Shown: piece after piece, positions 34,010 through 45,933 of the stretch
Numbering within the stretch: position 1 is the first letter of the stretch
Layout of the letters: each line of letters opens with the position of its first letter
Assembly (NCBI GenBank): GCA_922989275.2
Contig: OV277874.1
Location: 17,038,154 to 17,102,153, forward strand
Source of the DNA: Gari tellinella
Lineage: Eukaryota > Mollusca > Bivalvia > Cardiida > Psammobiidae
Direction of reading: 5' to 3'
DNA: 64,000 bases
The notes under the pieces: model-generated
What the model was told of the DNA's origin: nothing
The model's input: the letters and a program-made list of their open reading frames with translations, nothing else
Databases searched by the model: none
Made by a program: the position numbers and the translations under genes

Positions 34010-34245
34010 AGGTTATTCTTTCAAACCAATCAAATACATCTATATCATAAACCACACCCAATATCTAATTTTTATTGTTCGAAGTCTACAGGTTATTGTT
34101 CTCAAAACATTCAACCAATCAAATAAATCTTCTTCATAAGCCACACCCACTACCAATTTTTAAATGTTCGAAGTCTACAAGTTGATATCTCACACCTTTC
34201 AACCAATTAAATAAATCTTCTTCATAAGCCACACCCAATACCTAC
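34010..34245 (+). repeat. Three tandem units of about 80-95 bp
   Basis: Each unit carries 'aaccaatcaaataaatcttc', 'ttcataagccacacccaata' and 'tgttcgaagtctacaggtt' with substitutions. Non-coding. Confidence 0.75.
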
Positions 34246-34635
34246 TCCTACAGCGATTGGATTGTCACGGTCCATTACACTTATCTCGCTAAATTAGACT
34301 AAAGCATCTCATTCACATTTACTTTTGTACCTGTAATTCAATTAAGCAATCACCTTGCTTTAAGCTGCCATCTGTCTTAAATACCAATAAAAAAATGTTT
34401 GACCTGTCTTTCAACTAAAGTGCATATAAAGGCAACGTTATGTACAAGCGGCTGCTCAAGAATGAATTTAATGCACAACTAGTTCAATCTTTTATTCCTA
34501 CGTATTCTAAATAGCCAGTACAATTAGGCACATCACTGCTTAAAGCAAAATAAAAGTAAATCAGCAATCATTTATTTACTTTAAACTCAACTCTTATTCA
34601 TATATACGTTTGGACCTGTATTTCAACTAAGGTGC

Positions 34636-35115
34636 GTACAGTGGAGAAAACGTTATTATGTCCCAATAAACGTGTTTACGCTTAAACTATTTTTTCCATT
34701 CCAAACAGTTGTGAGCCAGACGCTGGGTAATCAGGCGTCTGACCAGGCTCAAAACTGTTTACCATACGAGTATATACTACCCGGGATGAATTAAAGTATG
34801 AAAGAAGAATACCCGAATAGTTTGTAAACCGTTAGGTTAGGTAAAATGTTATTCATCGAACAGTTTGCATTGTGGAATACATTGTACATGAAGAGTAAAT
34901 CCACCACTTTGATCACGTTTGAAGAATCCTACAGTAGAAAAGACGTATTTCTTTCCCAATAAACGCACTAAGCTAAAACATGTATTTCCACTGTACACAG
35001 TATGTAGCCTATGTAATCTAACCAGGTTACACATTGTTTCAGAAGGCTCTATATTGTTTTGGAACAGTTATTTTCAACAGTTTAAGGAAAAATAAAAAAT
35101 AAAATATTCCCCACT
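34636..35115. mobile_element. Two decayed CAGTGGAGAAAACG MITE copies
   Basis: 34636 starts TACAGTGGAGAAAACGTTAT and contains a family B hairpin at 34706-34762 (GAGCCAGACGCTGGG...). A second broken copy follows with 'gtatttctttcccaataaac' (34944) and 'tccccactgta' (35108). Boundaries are blurred by deletions. Confidence 0.55.
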
Positions 35116-35321
35116 GTACTACACAGACGATTGAAAAAATGTCACAAGGCAGGATTAGATGCAGAAATTAATAATAATAGAGACTTTCAGAATACTACTT
35201 ACGACATTATGTTAGGTTCTATATTGTTTGCTTGGGTTTGACTAAAATCTCAAAAAAATGAAAATATATGACTAGGAAAACATTAACTCTTTCACTGCCA
35301 ACGGCGCCAAAAGTCGACTAT

Positions 35322-35390
35322 GCAAACAGTTTTGAACCTGATCAGACGCCGCGTCACGCGGTGTCTGATCAAGATCCATACTGGTTGACA
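35322..35390. repeat. Family B hairpin (GACGCCGCG subtype)
   Basis: 'gcaaacagttttgaacctga' and TCAGACGCCGCGTCACGCGG form a stem with the complementary right arm, ending 'tactggttgac'. The upstream 'cactgccaacggcgccaaaa' is the same context as at 16385 and 15710. Confidence 0.75.
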
Positions 35391-36139
35391 CTCGTATCAA
35401 CATTTCCTCAGTCACAACATCCCAAAAGCTGACCGCTTCAGACGACATTTTCAAGTGTGTCAAAAATTAAAGGTGTGGACAATATATCTCTTCGTGGTAT
35501 AATGATCGATTAACGATAAATTAAACACCCAACTGTAAACCAATTTGTGTCGGTGTTGGGTTTCATCTTAAAACACGCGTAACATATAATGAGCGATTAA
35601 TGATCAATTATACACCTTTTATATATCTATTTATGTCGGATGTCGGGTCCAATTTTAAAAAATAGAACACTCATATGAATTTAATTGCATAGAGACACGT
35701 AAAATTATTTCTATTTAAAACAAAATTCAACAACTTGATTATAATTATATTAATCAAGGTTTATAATAAATTCGGCCCCCATTACACTCTTTACATAATT
35801 TCTTAACTTTGCATGTTAGCACATTTTTGTTGAAATAAGTTCAGGAAACTGCACAAAAAAATTATAAAAAAATACCAAAGAAAAAAATATTCGGCTACGA
35901 AATGACTTTAACAATTTTCCGAGGCTACGAAATGACTTATGCCTTCTTTGGGGCCATTCATTTTTTAATTTCTGGTGGTTACGAAATGACTTATTCAACT
36001 TTTTTGTCGGCTACGAAATGACCAAAAAATCGGTTACGAAATGACTTTTAGGTTTTGCGCGGTTACGAAATGACCAAAAATTCGGCTACGAAATGACTTA
36101 TTTTACCGGTTACGAAATGACTCGGTTACGAAATGACTA

Positions 36140-37570
36140 TAACTCATTTGAAATTGCGTTAAGAATGTAATGATGAAACTTTGCACAGGTGATATTCAAG
36201 AAGTTTTAAGTACAAAACCAGAAAAAAATAGATGCGTGTCCAATGGACACAGATGCCCCCCTTGGCACTTTGTCAACTTGACCTTGACCCTAGAACCCCA
36301 AAGTATAATTGCAAGTTAGGTCTTTACATAAGCTTACAAAATACAAAGTTTGGTTAAGATCAGTCAATCCAAACTTAAGTTATTAACCAAAAACCTTTTT
36401 TTGTATTTTTGGAACAGTGGCTCGACACTTGATTCACAAACCCCTAAACAATTCGTATGCTGGGGAATTTATTTGAAAGTTTTATCACTTTAGTAGTAAT
36501 ACATTCTGAGTTACATGTGACACAATTCCAAATTAAGATGAAAAAGAGGAAAAACTCCGATAAAATCAATCAAAACTGGACCAAAATATGAAGGTGCACA
36601 AGTTTGTGTGCATTTTGATTAAATGGCGCAATAAGGAAAATAATATCATATTTGGACAGCCTGGATTATGGTGGTTTCAACAAAGTACCGGTTCATCAAA
36701 CAAACTGTAGTTTATGAACAAAAGTGGTGGTGGTTTGTCAAACTGTTAATATTGCAGACCAATTAGGACCCTTTTGGTAATAATTACTATAATTCTAAAT
36801 TGTTTTTTATTGCATTTATATAATAGTATCATACTTTTCACACCTATACCTCACCAAGCTAAGTCATCTTCCTGAAATCATCATCATCTCATCTTCCCCC
36901 ATTATTCATCGGCACTTCATGACCTATTTTGTGTCGCAGTGCCGTAAAACCCAACTCATCCATCCATCCAAAGGACAGTGAAGCATTTATCATGTTTATC
37001 GAACACCTTTAATTCGTCTTGAAAAACGGAGTGGGCACCCAACTGCTGTTGCAAGTACGGCAAATACATTTGGTGTCTATACGTCGTTGATGAACAGTTG
37101 TCCATTGAGGTTGCCGTTTATAACATGAAGTGTTGTCTTACCAGTAGCGCTAATGCCCACGCAAATCATGACATTACCTCCTATGAGCAATTGGCTATTT
37201 CATTTTATTTTATTAAATTCATTTTTATTAACAGCGTAATTAAGTAATCAATTTACCAGGTGTTTGATTGATTAACAATAGACTCAAATTCTCAGGACAA
37301 TTCTGTGTGAATGGTAAGTGCAAAGAGGGAAACTATTGTGAGCTCTTTCCAAATTGACACCTTACTTTGCAACTTTTGAAGGCTAACCCCTATTGCATAC
37401 AAACTGGTATAACTTAAGCATTTATGTATCAATTTTCGTTCTGTTTTTACTTATTTACTTGTTACATATCTCTCTTGACTATGGTAGATTAAAAAATGCA
37501 TGTATTGTTTTAAATGGCGATATAATTAGGAAAATATTGAAGTGTGCAGATCTTTTTTTACCGAGTATAT
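36140..37570. other. No gene recognised
   Basis: AT-rich sequence with short frames only. Near 36270-36330 there is a repeat of 'acttgaccttgaccctagaa' type also common in the satellites. Nothing else can be supported. Confidence 0.45.
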
Positions 37571-37579
37571 ATCAAGTTC

Positions 37580-39995
37580 AAATGTGGGTCATGTCGGGTC
37601 AATAACTAGGTCACTAGGTCAAATCATAGAAAACCCTTGTTAAGAGGATACCAATCTCATCAGATCTTCATGATACTTTATCAAAAACTTACAGAAAAAA
37701 AATTGTTAAGCCTCTAGAGGCTACAAATCTAGGTCATATCATAGAAAAACCTTAGACCTTAACAATTTAGAGGCTACACATCTCACTTGATCTTCATGAA
37801 ACTTTGTCAAAAGTTTGCCTTATTGATATCTAGGTCTTTGTACGATTGTGGGTCATGTCCGGTCAAAAACAAAGTCACTAGCTCATATCAAAGAAAAACT
37901 TTGTAAACACTCTAGAGGCTGCAAATCTCATTAGATCTTCATGAAACTTGGGGAAAATGTTTGCCTCATTGATTTCTAGACCAAGTTTAAATGTGAGTCA
38001 TGTTGGGTCAAAAACTAGGTCACTAGATCAAATCATAGAAAACCCTTGTTAAGACTATATAGGACACAAATCTCATCAGATCTAGGTCGAGTTCAAAAAG
38101 TGGGTCATGTCCTGTCAAAAACTAGGTCAGGAGGTCAAATCAAAGAAAAACCTTGTTAACTCTCTAGAGGCTACAAATCTCATTAAATATTCATGAAACT
38201 CGGTCAAACTGTTTGCCTTATTGATTTCTAGATCAAGTTCCAATGTGGGTCATGTCGGGTCAAAAACTAGGTCAAATAATAGAATAACCGTAACACTCTA
38301 GAGGATACAAATCTCATCAGATGAAACTTGTTTAAAATGTTTGACTTATTGATATCTAGGTCCAGGTTGAATGTTGGTCATGTCAGGTCAAAAACTATGT
38401 CACTTGGTCAAATCATAGAAAAATCTTGTTAACACTCTAGAGGCTACATATCTCATTAACTTGGTCAAAATGGTTTTCCACTTTGATTTCTAGATCATAT
38501 TCATATGTGGATCATGTCTGGTTAAACATCAGGTCACTAGGTCAGATCATAGAAAAACCTTGTAAACACTTTAGAGGCTACAAATCCCATTAGATCTGAA
38601 TGAAACTTGGTCAAAATGTTTCCATTATTAATATCTAGGTCATGTTTGAATCTGGGTCATGTCGGGTTAAAAACTAGACCAATAGGTCAATTCATGAAAA
38701 TACATTGTTAACACTCTAGAAGCAACATTTCTCATTTGATCTTGATGAAACTTGCTTCAAATGTTTGCCTCATTGAAATCTAGGCCACAATTGAAAGAGG
38801 CTCATGTCAGGTCAAAATCAAGGTCACTATAGGTCAAGTTTTACATGGTGTACCAGGTGAGCGATATAGGGCCATAGTGGCCCTTGGTCGTATAGAGGCG
38901 GCCATGTATGTAATGTCTAAAAAGGCGTATTTATGGAGCAATGGGTTAACATTTCTCTCATACTAGAAACACCTTTTCTTACAGTTATTCTTTTTTTAGC
39001 TTACCTGGCTATAAATGTCAAGGTTGTGCTATAAGGATGGCTGAATGTCTGTCGTCGGTCCGTCCATCCACAAATGTTAGTTAACACTGTAGCGGCTACA
39101 AATTTCATTAATTATTCATAACACATGATGACAGTGTTTGTCTTGATGAAGTCTAGGTCAAGTTTGCATGTGGGTCATGAAGGTCCAAACACTAGGTCAC
39201 TAGGTCAATCATAGAAAAACTTTGTTTACCTGTAGAGACTACAAATCTCATTCGATCTTCATGAAACTTTGTCAAAATGTTTTCCTTATCTAGGTCAACT
39301 TCAAATGTGGGTTATGTCCAAACAAAAACTAGCTCACTAGGTCAAAACATAGAAAAACACTGTTAACACTCTAGAAGCTACAAATATCACTAGATCTTTA
39401 TGAAACTTTGTCAAAATGTTTGCCTTATTGATTTCTAGATTAAATTCGGATGTGGATTAACACTGTAGAGGCTAAAAATCCAATTAGATCTTCATGAAAC
39501 TTTTTTTTTGGTGTGGTCACCTGACTCGAGGAGAGGCGTGTAGACGGAGGGTAGCTCCAGGCCCTCGTTCCTGTTCAATGACGGTTTCCGCTGTCTGATC
39601 TCGATGGCTTCTTTCACTTTTCTTTGGTTAAGATTTTTGTATGGTCTGATTTGAAAGTTTGTCCGGTGTTATTGCAATGTTCTCTCCTCGAGTCAGGTGA
39701 CCACACAGGTCACGTGACCAGCACTAGTCGAACAGTCAGTGCCGACGAAGGAAGTGAGACACTTCCGAAAATTACAAGGTAATTTGAATTACTAATTTCA
39801 AAATTAGAGTTATGGAAAACAAAATAGAATGAATCATCCAGAGCATGAAAACAGCCTTTTTAGTTGTTCATGGAACTTGGTCGAAATGTTTGACTTATTG
39901 ATATCTAGGTCACGTTTGAATGTGGGACATGTTCGGCCAACAACTTGGTCACTAGCCTAAGGGTAAATCATAGGAAACCCTTGTTAACACTCTTG
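37580..39995 (+). repeat. Satellite of about 145 bp ('ggtcactaggtcaaatcatag')
   Basis: Units recur at about 142-147 bp (for example 37861, 38006, 38376, 38521, 38665, 38812), each with 'gtcaaaaactaggtcactag', 'aaatcatagaaaaaccttgt', 'taacactctagaggctacaa', 'tcatgaaacttggtcaaaat' and 'ttgatttctaggtcaagttc'. Some units are shortened to 110-118 bp. The array is interrupted by the MITE at 39511-39706 and runs up to the MITE at 40002. Non-coding. Confidence 0.85.
39511..39706. mobile_element. MITE with 25-bp perfect ends
   Basis: GTGTGGTCACCTGACTCGAG, continuing GAGAG at the left, is perfectly matched by CTCTC and CTCGAGTCAGGTGACCACAC at the right. It interrupts the 145-bp satellite. The interior has no coding frame of note. 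No target duplication is certain. Confidence 0.8.
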
Positions 39996-40001
39996 AGGCT
40001 A

Positions 40002-40248
40002 CAGTGGAGAAAACGTTATTCTTTCCCAATAAACGCGTTTACGCTAAAACTACTATTTGCAGTGCAAACAGTTTGGAGCCAGATCAGACGCCGGGTAACC
40101 CGGCGTCTGATCAGGCTCCAAACTGTTTGCCACCTAGATAAAGATGAATTATCAGAATTGTCAAAAAGTTGTATTTTTCTACGTTTTAGTGTTTTGCGTT
40201 TGCGTACGTTTGCGTTTAAACGGGAAAGAATAACGTTTTCTCCACTGT
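40002..40248. mobile_element. Complete CAGTGGAGAAAACG MITE with TA duplication
   Basis: The ends CAGTGGAGAAAACGTTATTC and its complement GAATAACGTTTTCTCCACTG are flanked by TA (40000-40001 and 40249-40250). The centre is a perfect family B hairpin (40065-40130; GAGCCAGATCAGACGCCGGG). It sits in a satellite unit: 'gaggc' on the left continues as 'cacatctcattagatc' on the right once one TA is removed, as in other units. The interior between the hairpin and the right end has 'ttgcgtttgcgtacgtttgc'. Tc1/mariner-type non-autonomous element by its TA target (inference). Confidence 0.88.
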
Positions 40249-40775
40249 ACACATCTCATTAGATCGTTATATAATAACACACACGTAATTATTAGAACTC
40301 AATTAGGCTTACATCACATATAAAGCAGAAGCAGAACATTGGCAGTTTGAGAAGATTGGATCCAAGCTTATAAAGCATTTCAGTTGAGTCTGAAAATCGT
40401 TCTCAAGCATTTGATAGGTCAGATTTGAGCCTAGACACAGCTCAAACGCTTTATAAGCACAAAATACACAACTTAATTACTAATCATTGTCATATTTAAT
40501 CCTATCTTAATGGTATGAATCATATGTTAAGATATTAAGCGCCTGCCATCAAAAGTTGTTCCCTTCTTGTTTTAACTCACCTGGTCAGATTCATGGGCGC
40601 CGCCATTATTTGTATGTGCCTGACCTAATCACGTAGTGCCAGGGGAAGTAACCATACTAACTCTGACTCAGCTCAAACGCTTAATAAGCACAGGGCTTGG
40701 TTGTACGAACACAGACTTGTTTTATGGTAATAAACCTTATTTATTCTCAAACCGGTAGACCATAATACTGAATTA

Positions 40776-40898
<123 letters not shown>

Positions 40899-40911
40899 CT
40901 ATTTGCTAATG

Positions 40912-41010
40912 TAGCCATTTTCCCTCCCTATAACGGCTCCCTCCGAACAACGCACATAATTTTTGTCTCCCATTAGGTGTCGTTGTAGAGAGAGAGCACT
41001 ATAAAAAAGT
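40912..41010 (-). mobile_element. Inverted end fragment of the CAGTGCTCCCTC MITE
   Basis: 'ccctccctataacggctccc', 'tccgaacaacgcacataatt', 'gtctcccattaggtgtcgtt' and 'gtagagagagagcacta' are the reverse complement of the left end of the MITE at 7151 and of the units at 41073. It lies head to head with the array. Confidence 0.7.
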
Positions 41011-41072
41011 ATAAAACAATTGAAAAGAAAGTATTTATGTATAATAGTAACTGAAAAAAAAGTATTATTGTA

Positions 41073-41814
41073 CAGTGCTCCCTCTTTACAACACCCAATG
41101 GGAGACAAAGATTGTATGTTGTTCGGATGGAGTAGTTGTACAGTGCTCCCTCTTTACAACACCCAATGGGAGACAAAGATTGTATGTTGTTCGGATGGAG
41201 TAGTTGTACAGTGCTCCCTCTTTAAAACAGCCAATGGGAGACAAAGATTGTATGTTGTTCGGATGGAGTAGTTGTACGGTGCTCCCTCTTTACAACAGCC
41301 AATGGGAGACAAAGATTGTATGTTGTTCGGATGGAGTAGTTGTACAGTGCTCCCTCTTTACAACACCCAATGGGAGACAAAGATTGTATGTTGTTCGGAT
41401 GGAGTAGTTGTACAGTGCTCCCTCTTTACAACACCCAATGGGAGACAAAGATTGTATGTTGTTCGGATGGAGTAGTTGTACAGTGCTCCCTCTTTACAAC
41501 ACCCAATGGGAGACAAAGATTGTATGTTGTTCGGATGGAGTAGTTATAGGGAGGGAACATTAACCCCATTAGAGTGCAAACAGTTTGAACACATATCTGG
41601 ATTCAAACTATTTGTCACTTGTCATTGAATTTCTTCAAAATGGCCATTATGTAACTTTGAGAAAACCCAGCAGACAACAATTTTCAGCCAAACAGCAGAC
41701 TATATTGCAGCAGTGAAATAGATAGGCATAATTGTCTTATTTCGGGAACAGTAGCAAGCATTGTTGTAAGGAGTGAATCTTTGTTGGGAGGGTGGATGTA
41801 GAGAGGGAGTACTG
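41073..41814 (+). mobile_element. MITE with left end amplified into seven 68-bp repeats
   Basis: The left end CAGTGCTCCCTCTTTACAAC follows TA (41071-41072) and the right end GTAGAGAGGGAGTACTG precedes TA (41815-41816). The first 476 bp (41071-41546) are seven nearly identical 68-bp units, starting at 41071, 41139, 41207, 41275, 41343, 41411 and 41479. Each holds the MITE end plus 'caatgggagacaaagattgt' and 'atgttgttcggatggagtag'. After the array the interior parallels 7210-7465. The frames that read through the array are by-products of the repetition, not genes. Confidence 0.85.
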
Positions 41815-42163
41815 TATAACAATTGATCTTCGATAACTTGCACACCCGTTTGACTCGACCACTCGCTTAACTCGAACATTCATATAAGTCGACAATACTG
41901 ATGGCTCGAAGTTTGAAGCAATTTATTCCCTTGTGGATTGAATAACTGGTATGGATTTACAGTCAAAGCTCTGCCCATAAGCAGTCTCCTGTACAGCTGG
42001 CTGCTAAATGCAGGACAAAATAAAGGGGTTATATGTTACATAATGTATGATCTGTTTATCTTGCATTTCGCAATTTTCCTGTATACTTCCTCTAAGAAAA
42101 TTCGCATAATATATGTTTGACTGTAATTGTAAACGTACACAAGTTGGATGTTAAGTAACACTA

Positions 42164-42414
42164 GTTGGAATTACGTTATTCTTTCCCGTTTAAAACGCAA
42201 ACGAAACGCAAACGCATCGCATTAAAATGGAGAAATTGACAACGTTTTGACAATTCTAAATGGTCATTTAATCTGAGTGGCAAACAGTTTGGAGCCCGGT
42301 CAGACGCCGGGTTACCCGGCGTCTGATCTGGTTCCATACTGTTTGCATAGGAATTAATACATGTAGTTAGTTTAAGCGTAAACGCTTTTACTGGAAAGAA
42401 TAACGTTTTCTCCA
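42164..42414. mobile_element. MITE related to CAGTGGAGAAAACG, with altered left end
   Basis: The right end GAATAACGTTTTCTCCACT and the interior ('aaacgcaaacgaaacgcaaa') match the MITE at 40002 in reverse orientation, with a family B hairpin at 42284-42348. The left end reads 'agttggaattacgttattct'. The same 'actagttggaattacgttat' recurs just after the right end (42414), where a second, truncated copy begins. Confidence 0.65.
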
Positions 42415-42640
42415 CTAGTTGGAATTACGTTATTCTTTCCAATAAAACAAGAAAGTCCATTGCACGCAGATGGACTTAGACGACAGTATTCTCGGCGACT
42501 GTTCAATATCCAACCATACTGTCAACAACTTCAAGAACCGTTCTTTATATTGCATATCGCATATAAACGTTTACATGTACTTTTGTTCAAAATGGACATT
42601 GTAACGTCTGTCCCACTATATCACGTGACTAATGACGTAC

Positions 42641-42674
42641 TTGGCACGAGTCTTTGCCCCCGCCTTGTATTGCG
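42641..42674 (-). pseudogene. S1 serine protease exon, part 3 (end with donor site)
   Basis: The minus strand continues the exon after the CCGG duplication: GGC GCA ATA CAA GGC GGG... encodes G-AIQGGGKDSCQ, followed by GTACGT as donor (42640-42635). In chymotrypsin-family proteases DSCQ immediately precedes GDSGGP with the catalytic serine, and an intron at this point is well known in the family. The GDSGG exon was not found at lower coordinates. Parts 1 and 2 are at 54369-54267 and 45933-45913. Confidence 0.75.
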
Positions 42675-42678
42675 CCGG

Positions 42679-45600
42679 TGTAACGAAGTATTTTGACCCC
42701 CATCGAAAAGTGACCCCCCGGTCAAAATTCGACGTCGTAGAATGACCTACCATCGTCGAATTATGACCCCCATCGTCGAATTATGACCCCCCTGTCGAAA
42801 TATGACCCCCCTTCAAAAATCCTTGATATTTTGTTTAAAGTCAGTTTTGCATATGTTAAAGTTGTTTTAAACCTAAGTTTTGAGTGAATAAATTATATTG
42901 ATTGAATTGTAAGTGTGTCTGCCTATCAATGGACAACCTTATGGGTATCGAACCCAGAACCGTTAACCCTTTTACAAGTATACATTTACGATCTACCAAT
43001 TACTCTTGTTCGATTATTGATTTAATTTCGACGTACCCCAATCACACATGCACCACGTCTCCGAGAAAGCGTATGATCAGAATTTACAATACGCTCGTAT
43101 TGACATTCATTCCAAGAAATATTCCTATCTTGCCGCAGTTTCTTTGGTTTAACCAACTACCCCACAGCCTTTTTCTAGCTTTAAAGACAGATGGCCACTT
43201 AGAGCAGGTTAAAAGTAAAGCAGATTGCGCATTCTGCTTTACTTCAGCCTGCTTTAATGTACACTTTGCTAGGATATAGAAACTATTTTCTTATGGTATA
43301 TATCCATGACTGTATAAATTTGATCTTTTATCTCCAGTAGAGGAAAAAAAAGATCAAAGGCGTAAAAATCGTATTTATTAGGTAATGCCTTAACATATTT
43401 TCATAGAGGATGTTTTGATTTGTCTGAACTTATCCCTTTTGTCAAGAAATAAGAAGAATGCAGGTCGGTTGTTTTGAGTGGGCTTTTGTGTCTTTTGTCA
43501 ACACTTGCTATGTTGTGCGTTTATAGTTTACCATGTTGCGTGTAAAGTTAATTGCATTTACTAAACAACAAGCAAACAAACAAACAAACCAGCAAACAAA
43601 AAGCGATCAAAATCGGAAGCTGTGTTATGTTGCCTCATTGCACATCACACCATTCAGTGTCGTAGAAAGACTCCGGTCATTATTCTAGCTCGTATTTTGA
43701 CACCTCGGCCATTATTCGATATCATAGTTTGACTCGCCGGTCATTATTCGATGTCGTAGAATGACCCCCGGTCATTATTCGATGTCGTAGAATGACCCCC
43801 GGTCATAATTCGATGTCGTAGAATGACTCCCCGGTCATTATTCGATGTCGTAGAATGACCCCCGGTCATTATTCGATGTCGTAGAATGACCCCCTGATAT
43901 CATTCTATTTCATAGAATGCCACCCCTGCCCCGATATGGCAATTACCGTATTTGATGTCACAATAAGACCCATTGTCATTTTTCAATGTCGTAGAATAAC
44001 CCCGTCATGGTTGCGATCAGCTCCCTGAGGGTAAATTCATATCAGATTGCTAATTACCTAAATTTTTGGATGCTTCTATGTTGTACAATATACTGTCAAT
44101 AGTCTAATCAATTTTCACAGTCACATGCCGCAATGTTTCTGTTGCGACACATTGTTAGATGATGAATGTCATTGGAACCGATGTAAATATTACAAATACA
44201 TGTTCTGTTAAAAGGGGATACATATTTGCACTCGTTCACGTAACGTTTATTGGTATAGAGTACCACTGATAGACTGTAAACTACGCTCAATAAATTGTCA
44301 CATATTTTCAAGAATAGAAACAGGCTAAGGAGTAAAGGGTTAAATAATCAGGTCTGACATAATGCATCTAACAGACAATGTATTTGAAATTTTAATGATG
44401 TTATGTCCAACAGTAACATTTATACATTTTGTCTTGGTAATTAGCAGTAATTCAATTAAGAAGTATACAGGCAAAAAAGACATGCCATTTCATATAACAG
44501 GTTTAATATGTAGAAAGCACTTCAAAGAGCTTTTTGTACAAAACTTTTGGTCTGTATTTACCCTTTGCTCCATAGGCAAGCTTGCAAATTAGCTACGTTT
44601 AACTGTGATTAAGGCAGGACAATGCATACAGCAATATGAATTTTATGCAGAAAGCTCATGTATGCTTTCTGCTTTACACTCATTTTGTTGTTAGCTGACG
44701 CCTGTAATTAAAACTATTATTGGATTTTATTATCTTAATCTTATTTGCAGATGTAGGTGCAGGCGGCCTGAGGCGCTACTGTGGAGGAAAGGGTTAAGGG
44801 CTCACTTGCTTACAAAAGTATACTTCCTTACCCAGTGGGCACTATAAAAAGGCTGTGACTTTTCAAACTGTAAACTTGCATCCATGTATTCTTAAGTTTA
44901 GAATCTTTGATTATTTAGTTGACAAAGAACTTGTAAATGATAACCTATCAGTTATATATGATATGCTTATTAGTTATTTTTCAGTAATGTTTTTGACTGT
45001 TATCAAAATTTAATGTGTGATGTAATGCATTACTTTGCCAACGTACTTGTAATTTAATACATTACAAATGTAAACGTGATAATAATTGTAATATAATACA
45101 CTCTTTAGCAATGTAACTGGTGTAATGTAATGTATAACGTTCTCAAGTAATTCACACCATGCCTGTTCCCGCCCCACCGGCACGCATACTCCATGACTGA
45201 ATTACTACCTTAACTTATTTATAAAAAAGCTGTCCACGAATTATACCACAGACCCGCAGCCACCTTGTTTCCCTACCATTTGTATCCAACAGATAGGCAC
45301 AAGGTTAACGTAACCCATCGGGAACAGCATTTAGTATACTGTACGTTTCCATGGCGCGCTGATCATAAGTCTGAATTTTGACTTGTTTATCATCTAAATT
45401 TTATATATCTTTTAACTTATTCACACCTGAAACTTCAAGTGGACAATGCAATTTTTTTCTAGTTATGTCAAGTCAACTTTTGACTAGCTAGAGTTGTTTT
45501 ATACAATATATTTCAAAACTGACATTTATTGCAAACATATCAGAGAGCTCCTTTGGGATTAGTCTGATCTGGGTCTACACGGTTTACAAAGGACAAATGT

Positions 45601-45908
45601 ACTATTGCTAGGTAGACTGTTTGTAAATGACTAATATACTCGTCGCAAGGGTCCAATGGGTTAAACTGTGTCTGTTAATTGCTAAAGAGGGATGGGGTCA
45701 TTTTTCGATGGGGGTCGATATATTTCAGGAGGGGTCACAACACTTCATGAGGGGAGTCATAGTACTATGACCGGGGGGTCAAATTTCGACGTCGAATTAT
45801 GACCGGGGGGTCATTGTACGATATCGAAAAATGACCGGGGGTCATTCTACGTCGTCGAATTTTGACCGGGGGGTCATTTTTCGTTGGGGATCAAAATACT
45901 GCGTTGCA
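42679..45908 (-). mobile_element. DNA transposon with CCGG target duplication, copy 2 (inverted)
   Basis: The ends are TGTAACGAAGTATTTTGACC at the left and ...ATACTGCGTTGCA at the right (two changes from the perfect complement). CCGG lies on both sides (42675-42678 and 45909-45912). The interior is the reverse complement of 27231-31688 without its 1.29-kb extra segment. It carries the GGTCATTATTCGATGTCG array (43660-43990) and poorly coding sequence, so it is non-autonomous. It inserted in the coding exon of a serine protease; removing the element and one CCGG restores an open exon. Confidence 0.88.
43660..43990 (-). repeat. Minisatellite inside transposon copy 2
   Basis: Units of 'gaccccccggtcattattcg' type ('ggtcattattcgatgtcgta', 'gaatgaccc') repeat about eight times with small changes. 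Counterpart of 29190-29425. Confidence 0.85.
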
Positions 45909-45912
45909 CCGG

Positions 45913-45933
45913 CACACAGGTTGGTGTTATAGA
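45913..45933 (-). pseudogene. S1 serine protease exon, part 2 (21 bp between two insertions)
   Basis: Between the CCGG duplication of the DNA transposon and the left LTR lies TCTATAACACCAACCTGTGT plus G on the minus strand. It encodes YNTNLCA(G), the conserved Cys-Ala-Gly region upstream of the catalytic serine. TAGA/TCTA is the duplication made by the LTR element. It continues in frame to 42674 and from 54267. Confidence 0.75.

Larger units (their letters stand above)
32987..36137. mobile_element. DNA transposon with GTCATTTCGTAACCG-array ends
   Basis: The left end starts GTCATTTCGTAACCGAGTC after TA (32985-32986) and the right end is its complement before TA (36138-36139). About 330 bp at each end are inverted copies of each other (32987-33315 and 35810-36137), each made of seven to nine GTCATTTCGTARCCG units at irregular spacing. 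The interior has no recognisable transposase; it holds a three-unit tandem repeat (34010-34245) and fragments of other MITEs. A TA duplication fits Tc1/mariner-like or Harbinger-like integration, but the superfamily is open. Confidence 0.85.

Noticed and set aside
41020..41543. Overlapping frames of 67-83 residues with near-identical sequence
   Set aside because: They are translations of the 68-bp tandem array in successive units, not a gene family.
42902..43279. 125-residue frame in the transposon and its counterpart at 31279-31073
   Set aside because: It reads through a family A hairpin and repeat sequence; composition and motifs do not suggest a protein.
44362..44592. Frame shared by both CCGG transposon copies (also 28763-28515), possible conserved protein
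   Set aside because: The two copies are similar at the DNA level throughout, the frame has no recognisable motif, and its length and C-terminus differ between copies.
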